In this document: piece by piece, positions 58,293 to 64,000 of the stretch
Layout: each line of letters starts with the position of its first letter
Position numbering within the stretch: position 1 is the first letter of the stretch
Assembly (NCBI GenBank): GCA_017451025.1
Contig: JAFSSM010000056.1
Span: 1 to 64,000 of the forward strand
Origin: Synergistaceae bacterium
GTDB taxonomy: Bacteria; Synergistota; Synergistia; Synergistales; Aminobacteriaceae
Reading direction: 5' to 3'
Length of the DNA stretch: 64,000 nucleotides
The notes under the pieces: generated by a model
Database searches by the model: none
Told to the model about the DNA's origin: nothing
The model's input: only the letters and a program-made list of their open reading frames with translations
Position numbers and translations under genes: made by a program

Positions 58293-59491
58293 CCCTCGAT
58301 AAAGTTTATACTGCCGCATATATCCTCAGAGAGTGTGCGCGCAAAACTGATTTGATTGCTGCCCCAAACCTCAGCGAAAATCACAACCTATACCTCAAAA
58401 CCGAGAACTTGCAGGTTACGGGGAGCTTCAAGCTCAGAGGCGCATACTACAAGATTTCACAGCTGACAGACGAGGAAAAATCGCGCGGCATAGTTGCATG
58501 TTCCGCCGGCAATCACGCTCAGGGAGTCGCGATGTCGGCATCACGCAGGGGCACCACCGCAACAATCTGTATGCCCGATTCCGCGCCGGTCATGAAGGTT
58601 GACAGCACACGCAGGCTCGGCGCAAACGTTGAACTGGTCAAGGGCGCATACGATGATGCTCATGACAGGGCGGTCCAGCTCGTCGAGGAGACTGGTGCAA
58701 CGTTCATTCACCCGTACGATGATGATTACGTCATTGCGGGCCAGGCAACGATAGGACTGGAGATTCTCGACCAGCTGGAGGACGTTGAAGCAATTATCGT
58801 CCCGATTGGCGGCGGCGGACTCATTTCGGGGATAGCTTTTGCCGTGAAGAGCCTCAAGCCCGGCGTAAAAGTCTATGGCGTTCAGGCCGCAGGTGCTCCG
58901 TCAATGTTCAACTCCTTCAAGGCAGGACAGAGACAGACTCTCGAAAGCGTCTCGACGTTCGCCGACGGAATAGCGGTCAAGAATCCCGGCGAGAACACCT
59001 ACGAGATAATCAGCAAATACGTGGACGATATTGTGTGCGTCTCGGAGGACGAGATAGCCGCCGCAATTCTGGCACTCATCGAAAAGCAAAAACTCATTGC
59101 TGAAGGTGCAGGTGCTGTTCCTGTGGCCGCCGCAATGTTCCACAAGCTCCCGATCGAGGGGAAAAAGGCAGTGTGCGTAGTTTCTGGAGGAAACATCGAC
59201 GTAAACATACTCTCGCGCGTAATCACCAGAGGACTCATGATGACCGGGCGCAACGTCAACCTGACGATTGAGCTTGTCGATAAGCCCGGACAGCTCCAGC
59301 AGGTCAGCGAGATTATTGCGTCTTGCGGTGCTAACGTCGTGTCGGTCTACTACGATCACGGAGATACAAACATGGCGATTAATTCATGCTTCCTGAAGCT
59401 GGCACTTGAAACGCTGAATGCTTCACAGATAGACACAATCAAGAGTGAGCTTGCGAAGGCGGGCTTCAGAATCGTAACGGAAAGGGTGTAA
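58286..59491 (+). CDS. Threonine ammonia-lyase (catabolic type with C-terminal ACT domain)
   Basis: A 401-residue PLP enzyme that deaminates threonine to 2-oxobutyrate and ammonia. The PLP Lys is in TGSFKLRGAYYK (about 46-57), the glycine loop PIGGGGLISG (about 174-183). An ACT-like domain (about 325-401, LTIELVDKPGQLQQVSEIIAS) regulates it. It can feed isoleucine synthesis with IlvC and IlvD (in this window) or serve threonine fermentation. The ATG at 58286 has AGGGG 6 nt upstream. Confidence 0.9.
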   Translation: MLTLDKVYTAAYILRECARKTDLIAAPNLSENHNLYLKTENLQVTGSFKLRGAYYKISQLTDEEKSRGIVACSAGNHAQGVAMSASRRGTTATICMPDSAPVMKVDSTRRLGANVELVKGAYDDAHDRAVQLVEETGATFIHPYDDDYVIAGQATIGLEILDQLEDVEAIIVPIGGGGLISGIAFAVKSLKPGVKVYGVQAAGAPSMFNSFKAGQRQTLESVSTFADGIAVKNPGENTYEIISKYVDDIVCVSEDEIAAAILALIEKQKLIAEGAGAVPVAAAMFHKLPIEGKKAVCVVSGGNIDVNILSRVITRGLMMTGRNVNLTIELVDKPGQLQQVSEIIASCGANVVSVYYDHGDTNMAINSCFLKLALETLNASQIDTIKSELAKAGFRIVTERV

Positions 59492-59503
59492 GGGAGAAGA
59501 GAT

Positions 59504-60892
59504 ATGCGTAAAATCATAACGGCAATTATATTTATGCTGGCGTTGTCGGCTTCGGCACTGGCAGCAAATGCGAAATGGGAAACTATGAGCTTTACTGATG
59601 ATATTTCTGCGGGGATCGAGGCATTGAACAAATATTGCCTGACCCACGACGTGAAACTTGAGGATGTTCTTTGGGCGAACCAGACGGAAGAATCTGCGCT
59701 CAAGTCTGGAATGACGATACTGCTTCCCAAGAATCAGGCGGATATGCTCGCAATCTGGCAGCATTCGGGTGCGTGGAAACCTACTGCTCTTGTGCCGGTA
59801 ACGTCAGAGGCGGCGGCGAAACGCGCGATGAACTCGGGTAAATCTGAGCCTGAGGCCAAGCCTGCACCAATTTCGTTGACCGCGATTGCCAAGACCGAAG
59901 CGGCGGCTAAACCCGCAGAGACTCCGGCTCCGGCGGTGAAGGCATCATCAGCAGCGGAAGCACCGGCCCCTGCCAAAAAACAGCAGGCTTCTCCTTCACA
60001 GGCTATTGCACAGATGACCAATGAGAAGCCCGAAATTCAGGCTGCATCTGACTCCGCGAAAAAAGCACAGCCCCAAACTCAGCCGGTAAAGATTACGAAT
60101 ATTCCCCAGAATCAAAAGGCGAAATCCTCTGCGAAAAAACAGCAGGCTTCCCCCGCAAAAGTTATCGCACAGACGGCCAAGCCCGACAAGATTCTTACGG
60201 CCAAGAAGAAATCACCTCAGCAGGAGATTCCCGGCCTGATGGATCCGATAATCATTCTTTCGCCCAATGGAGACCCCACCAACGGACCGATGAGGCTGAT
60301 AATTTCCGGCGACAAGGTTGAAGTCGTGAAGCTCCCCCAGAATGCCGTACCCAAGAAGCCCAGCATCGCAGACGCAAGCGAACCCTTCACTTCCAGTTAC
60401 AGCTATCTGCCTTACTATAATTTGACGGGTAAACAGCGCAGTAATATCTTGACCAACCTCAATAATTTCACGTCCCTCAACGGAAAAATGATGTGGCCGG
60501 TTGACGGCAAAATCTCCTCGCCGTTCGGAAAATGGCGCGGCAAACACAAGCATGAAGGAATTGATATTCCCATGCCTGCCGGAACTCCGATAAGAGCCGC
60601 CAAAAATGGAGTAGTGGCAAGGACCGGCAATAACTCAACAATGGGATTCAGAGGCTACGGAAATTTCGTCATGCTGGATCACGGCGGCGGAGTCAGGACT
60701 TTCTATGCGCACTGCTCGAGCGTTGCAGTCCAGCAGGGACAGAGAATTATGCAGGGACAGATTATCGGTTACGTCGGCAGTACCGGACGTTCAACGGCGA
60801 ATCACCTGCACTTCGAGGTCAGAATCAACGACGCAAAGGTAAATCCTGTCCCGTATCTGGCAGGAAATACACACCTTGCATCCCACAAGTAG
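59504..60892 (+). CDS. Exported M23 (LytM/peptidoglycan endopeptidase-like) protein
   Basis: A 462-residue secreted protein. Signal peptide (about 1-20, ending ALA), a short LysM-like segment (about 25-80, [11 protein letters not shown]), a long Ala/Pro/Lys/Gln-rich linker (about 105-245) with a repeated KKQQASP motif, and a C-terminal M23 domain. The zinc motif is complete: HKHEGID (about 348-354) and HLHFEV (about 440-445). It likely cleaves peptidoglycan crosslinks or activates an amidase. It starts 12 bp after the lyase and ends 14 bp before glyQ. Confidence 0.88.
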   Translation: MRKIITAIIFMLALSASALAANAKWETMSFTDDISAGIEALNKYCLTHDVKLEDVLWANQTEESALKSGMTILLPKNQADMLAIWQHSGAWKPTALVPVTSEAAAKRAMNSGKSEPEAKPAPISLTAIAKTEAAAKPAETPAPAVKASSAAEAPAPAKKQQASPSQAIAQMTNEKPEIQAASDSAKKAQPQTQPVKITNIPQNQKAKSSAKKQQASPAKVIAQTAKPDKILTAKKKSPQQEIPGLMDPIIILSPNGDPTNGPMRLIISGDKVEVVKLPQNAVPKKPSIADASEPFTSSYSYLPYYNLTGKQRSNILTNLNNFTSLNGKMMWPVDGKISSPFGKWRGKHKHEGIDIPMPAGTPIRAAKNGVVARTGNNSTMGFRGYGNFVMLDHGGGVRTFYAHCSSVAVQQGQRIMQGQIIGYVGSTGRSTANHLHFEVRINDAKVNPVPYLAGNTHLASHK

Positions 60893-60906
60893 GAAGGAGA
60901 AATACT

Positions 60907-61806
60907 GTGAACTTTCAGGAAATATACTTCAGGCTCCAGAATTTCTGGGCAAGGCATGACTGCGTAATACAGCAGCCTTACGATATAGAGGTAGGCGCGG
61001 GAACAATGAACCCCGCAACTGCTCTCCGTGTGCTTGGCCCGGAGCCGTGGAGAGTTGCTTACGTTGAGCCGTCAAGGAGACCGTCGGACGGACGTTACGG
61101 CAAAAATCCCAACAGGCTGCAGCATTATTACCAGTATCAGGTAATCATAAAGCCCGCTCCGGCGAATATTCAGGAGCTTTACATTGAGAGCCTTGCTTCG
61201 CTGGGAATTGACCCGATGGAGCACGATATTCGCTTCGTCGAGGACGACTGGGAGAACCCTTCAACTGGTGCTTGGGGCTTGGGCTGGGAAGTGTGGCTTG
61301 ACGGAATGGAGATTACGCAGTTCACATATTTCCAGCAGCTCGGAGGTATCGACATGGAGAGTGTCCCTGCGGAAATAACCTACGGCCTCGAGCGAATCGC
61401 AATGTACGTCCAGAAAGTTGATAACGTCTACTCTTTGAAGTGGGCGGGCAATGTAACGTACGGCGATGTGCATCTTCAGGGAGAAATCGAGCACTCATTC
61501 TACAACTTCGAGGACGCTGATACGGATATGCTGTTCCAGTTATTTGCGATGTACGAGGCAGAGGCAGGACGCATTCTCGACAAGGGGCGCGTACTTCCTG
61601 CGTATGATTATGTCCTGAAGAGTTCCCACACGTTCAACCTTCTGGATGCCAGAAACGCAATCAGCGTAACCGAACGCACAGGGTATATTTCCCGAGTGAG
61701 AGCATTGGCGTGCAGATGTGCGGCGGCTTACCGTGCACAACGCGAGGCAATGAACTTCCCGTTAATGCCGAAGTTCGACACAACCACAGGAAAATATTTC
61801 GACTAG
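60907..61806 (+). CDS. glyQ: Glycyl-tRNA synthetase alpha chain
   Basis: A 299-residue catalytic subunit of the bacterial alpha2beta2 GlyRS. Start GTG at 60907 with GGAAGGAG upstream. It has the family N-terminus [24 protein letters not shown], and the [22 protein letters not shown] active-site region. No T-box leader was found upstream; only 14 bp separate it from the M23 gene. Confidence 0.96.
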   Translation: MNFQEIYFRLQNFWARHDCVIQQPYDIEVGAGTMNPATALRVLGPEPWRVAYVEPSRRPSDGRYGKNPNRLQHYYQYQVIIKPAPANIQELYIESLASLGIDPMEHDIRFVEDDWENPSTGAWGLGWEVWLDGMEITQFTYFQQLGGIDMESVPAEITYGLERIAMYVQKVDNVYSLKWAGNVTYGDVHLQGEIEHSFYNFEDADTDMLFQLFAMYEAEAGRILDKGRVLPAYDYVLKSSHTFNLLDARNAISVTERTGYISRVRALACRCAAAYRAQREAMNFPLMPKFDTTTGKYFD

Positions 61807-61818
61807 GAGGTAATCGTT

Positions 61819-63897
61819 ATGCCAATAAAGAACGTATTGCTTGAGATAGGCACAGAGGAGATACCTTCGAGATTTATTCCTGATGCCATGAAGTCCCTGA
61901 AGGAACGCGCAGAAGCATCGTTGTCATCGAACAGGCTGGCTTTCACCGAAGTGAAGACTTACGCAACGCCCCGAAGATTTGCAGTGATTATTACGAACGT
62001 AAGCGACACCCAGACGGAACAGATCGAGGAGTTCAAGGGGCCTGCACTGGCCGCAGCATATGATCAGAACGGACTACCGACGAAGGCAGCACTTGGCTTT
62101 GCGAAGAGCAGGGGAATCGACGTGAAGGACCTCACCGAGACTGAGGTTAAGGGCGTGAAATATTTGGCGGCAGTTATCCGTCACGAGAGCAAGCCCGCGC
62201 TGGAAGTCCTGCCCGAAATTCTCGAAGGGCTGATTGCTGGCCTGACTTTCCCGAAGAGCATGTACTGGGATAATTCGGGAGTAAGATTTGCGCGCCCTGT
62301 GCGCTGGATAGTGGCACTCGCGGACAAAAAAGTTATTCCGCTGACGTTCGGGACTGTTGCCAGCGGAAGGATGACCTCCGGACATCGCTTTATGGGCCGG
62401 AAGGAAATCGAGATAGCTGATGCGGAGGAATACCTTGACCGTCTCTACGATAACAACGTAATTCTTGACCAGGAGAAACGTCTTCAGAAGATGCGCACAT
62501 CAATAGCGAATCTCCAGAAGGATTTTGACGGCAACTATGAGGTCGAAATGGACGCGGGCATTCTTGAGGAGAATCTTTACCTCGTGGAGTATCCTGTGCC
62601 GTTTATCGGGAGCTTCGAGAAGAAATATCTAGAGATACCCGAAGAAGTGCTCACCACCTCGATGAAGAAGAACCAGAAATATTTAGCAGTCAGGAACCGC
62701 GACAAAAAAGGAAGGCTCGCGAATTACTTTGTGGGAGTAAGCAATAATCTTGTTGCCAACATGGGAATTATCCGTGAGGGCAACGAGCGCGTGCTCAAAG
62801 CGAGACTTGAGGATGCGGCGTTTTTCTGGGAAGAGGACAGGAAGATTCCGCTTGCATCGTTCGTTGAACGGTTGAAGGCTGTAACTTACCAGGAGAAGCT
62901 GGGCAGTGTTTACGATAAGGTTATGCTGACGCGAAAACTTGCTCTCTGGCTGTGCAGAACTTACGGCGAGGACGATATAGCGTCGCTTGTGGACAGAGCT
63001 GCATATTTGTCGAAGGCAGACCTGGTTACATCGATGGTGTTCGAGTTCCCGGAGCTTCAGGGAGTTATGGGCAGGGAATACGCGAAATGCTCTGACGAAG
63101 ACCCGCGCGTGGCTCTTGCGCTTCACGAACAGTACCTGCCTGCGTTTGCGGGCGACAAGATTCCGACGGACGACGTAGGGGCGATTCTCGGAATAGCCGA
63201 GCGTGTGCACATAATCACTGCCTGCCACAAAGTCGGGCTTGAGCCTACAGGATCACAAGACCCTTATGCGCTGAGGCGTGCGGCAAGGTGCATCAACGAG
63301 ATACTTTTTGCCCGCAAGTACAACTTCGACATATCGGCAGCTGTCGGTGAATCCTGCAAGATTAATGAAATTGGCGAGGATATCAAGGCAAAGATACTAG
63401 AGTTCATTCGTCAGAGATTGTTGATCCAGCTCAAGGAACGCGGCTTCTCGCACGAACTTGCTACTCTCGGCGTAAATGTCTCTGCGGGAGTACCGTACCA
63501 GGCATTGCGTCTGATTGAGACGCTTAACGGCGTAAAGACTGAGGAGTGGTTCGGTGCGCTGGCGAACTCTGCGGTGAGGGTCAAGAACATTCTGGCCAAG
63601 AACGCAAAGGATGTTCCTGCTTCTGAGCCAGACGAAGCAATTATGGCCGTAGATGCAGAGCGCGAGCTTTTGGCGGAAGTTAAGAGGCTCGGTCCTGCGG
63701 TGAACGAGGCGGTCAAAGTTTACGACTGGGCAGGTCTGGCAAAGATGCTTGCGGAACTGTCGCCGGTTATCGGGAAATTCTTTGACGGAGTTATGGTAAT
63801 GGACAAGGACGAAGCAGTCAGGAACAACAGGCTTGCGCTTCTGGGTAAGTGCAACGCTCTGCTGATGACCGCCGGAGACTTGAGCATAATGGCATAA
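61819..63897 (+). CDS. glyS: Glycyl-tRNA synthetase beta chain
   Basis: A 692-residue tRNA-binding subunit, full length. The N-terminus LLEIGTEEIPSRFIPDAM and the internal RARLEDAAFFWEEDRK-type segment (about 330-345) are diagnostic. An AGGAGG site precedes the ATG by 7 nt. Confidence 0.96.
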   Translation: MPIKNVLLEIGTEEIPSRFIPDAMKSLKERAEASLSSNRLAFTEVKTYATPRRFAVIITNVSDTQTEQIEEFKGPALAAAYDQNGLPTKAALGFAKSRGIDVKDLTETEVKGVKYLAAVIRHESKPALEVLPEILEGLIAGLTFPKSMYWDNSGVRFARPVRWIVALADKKVIPLTFGTVASGRMTSGHRFMGRKEIEIADAEEYLDRLYDNNVILDQEKRLQKMRTSIANLQKDFDGNYEVEMDAGILEENLYLVEYPVPFIGSFEKKYLEIPEEVLTTSMKKNQKYLAVRNRDKKGRLANYFVGVSNNLVANMGIIREGNERVLKARLEDAAFFWEEDRKIPLASFVERLKAVTYQEKLGSVYDKVMLTRKLALWLCRTYGEDDIASLVDRAAYLSKADLVTSMVFEFPELQGVMGREYAKCSDEDPRVALALHEQYLPAFAGDKIPTDDVGAILGIAERVHIITACHKVGLEPTGSQDPYALRRAARCINEILFARKYNFDISAAVGESCKINEIGEDIKAKILEFIRQRLLIQLKERGFSHELATLGVNVSAGVPYQALRLIETLNGVKTEEWFGALANSAVRVKNILAKNAKDVPASEPDEAIMAVDAERELLAEVKRLGPAVNEAVKVYDWAGLAKMLAELSPVIGKFFDGVMVMDKDEAVRNNRLALLGKCNALLMTAGDLSIMA

Positions 63898-63947
63898 GCT
63901 GTGAGAAAAACTGTCTGAGAGCGGACTAATATGCTCCGGACAAATTA

Positions 63948-63980
63948 AGCCCCGCGCAGTCTAACACGCAGGGCTTTTTT
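63948..63980 (+). terminator. Intrinsic terminator after glyS
   Basis: The stem agccccgcg (63948-63956) pairs with cgcagggct (63967-63975) with one mismatch, followed by six T residues. The last 20 bp of the window show nothing more. Confidence 0.85.
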
Positions 63981-64000
63981 GTATGGCTAATGCTTTCGCG

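Noticed and set aside
60893-60906. T-box riboswitch before glyQS
   Set aside because: Only 14 bp separate glyQ from the M23 gene; there is no room for a T-box.
1-64000. CRISPR arrays, tRNA or rRNA genes, insertion sequences
   Set aside because: No regularly spaced repeats, cloverleaf sequences, rRNA segments or transposase genes were recognised on either strand.

Overview
The window comes from a diderm, moderately GC-rich, probably amino-acid-fermenting anaerobe. Synergistota is the best guess. Reasons: two outer-membrane beta-barrel proteins carry an N-terminal S-layer-homology (SLH) domain and coiled coil, as in that phylum; lpxB shows an LPS-type outer membrane; the tmk-yaaR-holB-yaaT block has Firmicutes-like order; and there are many peptide, amino-acid and organic-acid transporters. 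Negativicutes are the main alternative. No rRNA, tRNA or CRISPR was seen.

Layout. 1-4.9 kb (+): end of prfB, a SpoIVB-type S55 peptidase, tmk, yaaR, a short holB, yaaT/PSP1. 5.1-9.5 kb: two divergent SLH porin genes flanking a tyrosine recombinase. 9.6-16.3 kb: an ACT protein (-) and an Mrp/Mbh-type Na+/H+ antiporter operon (+) interrupted by a toxin-antitoxin remnant. 16.3-31.8 kb (-): a surface-glycan cluster (glycosyltransferases, acyltransferase, epimerases, two IspD/TarI-like cytidylyltransferases) with four long G:C homopolymers, preceded by rpmB-pepA-ldh. 31.9-34.6 kb (-): ilvC-ilvD. 34.7-35.4 kb: a decayed PD-(D/E)XK-nuclease-like gene. 35.5-43.2 kb (+): oppBCDFA and a polar amino-acid ABC transporter. 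43.3-48.3 kb (-): a decayed glycosyltransferase-like fragment, a nickel/cobalt ECF transporter and lpxB. 48.4-55.4 kb (-): a tripartite tricarboxylate transporter, TIGR04076 protein, lipoprotein phosphatase, STAS-kinase fusion and glucarate dehydratase. 55.5-58.2 kb (-): a PLP enzyme, an ATP-grasp protein and a flavoprotein. 58.3-63.9 kb (+): threonine ammonia-lyase, an M23 peptidase, glyQS.

The most exciting locus is 6.6-8.0 kb. Porin 1 has promoter, ribosome site and ATG. Porin 2, whose first 117 conserved residues are 116 identical, has none of these: the codon where its Met should be is GTA, and the only Shine-Dalgarno-like sequence nearby belongs to the recombinase on the other strand. 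A 7-bp inverted repeat (AAGAAAT, codons 2-4 of both signal peptides) brackets the recombinase and the porin-1 promoter. Inversion across it would place promoter, Shine-Dalgarno and ATG exactly in frame on porin 2 and silence porin 1. I infer a recombinase-carrying invertible switch between two major surface porins.

A second layer of variability is suggested by the 19-, 14-, 12- and 12-bp G:C runs in the glycan cluster and by heptanucleotide tandem repeats inside or at the 5' end of three genes. Together these suggest a cell surface built to vary.
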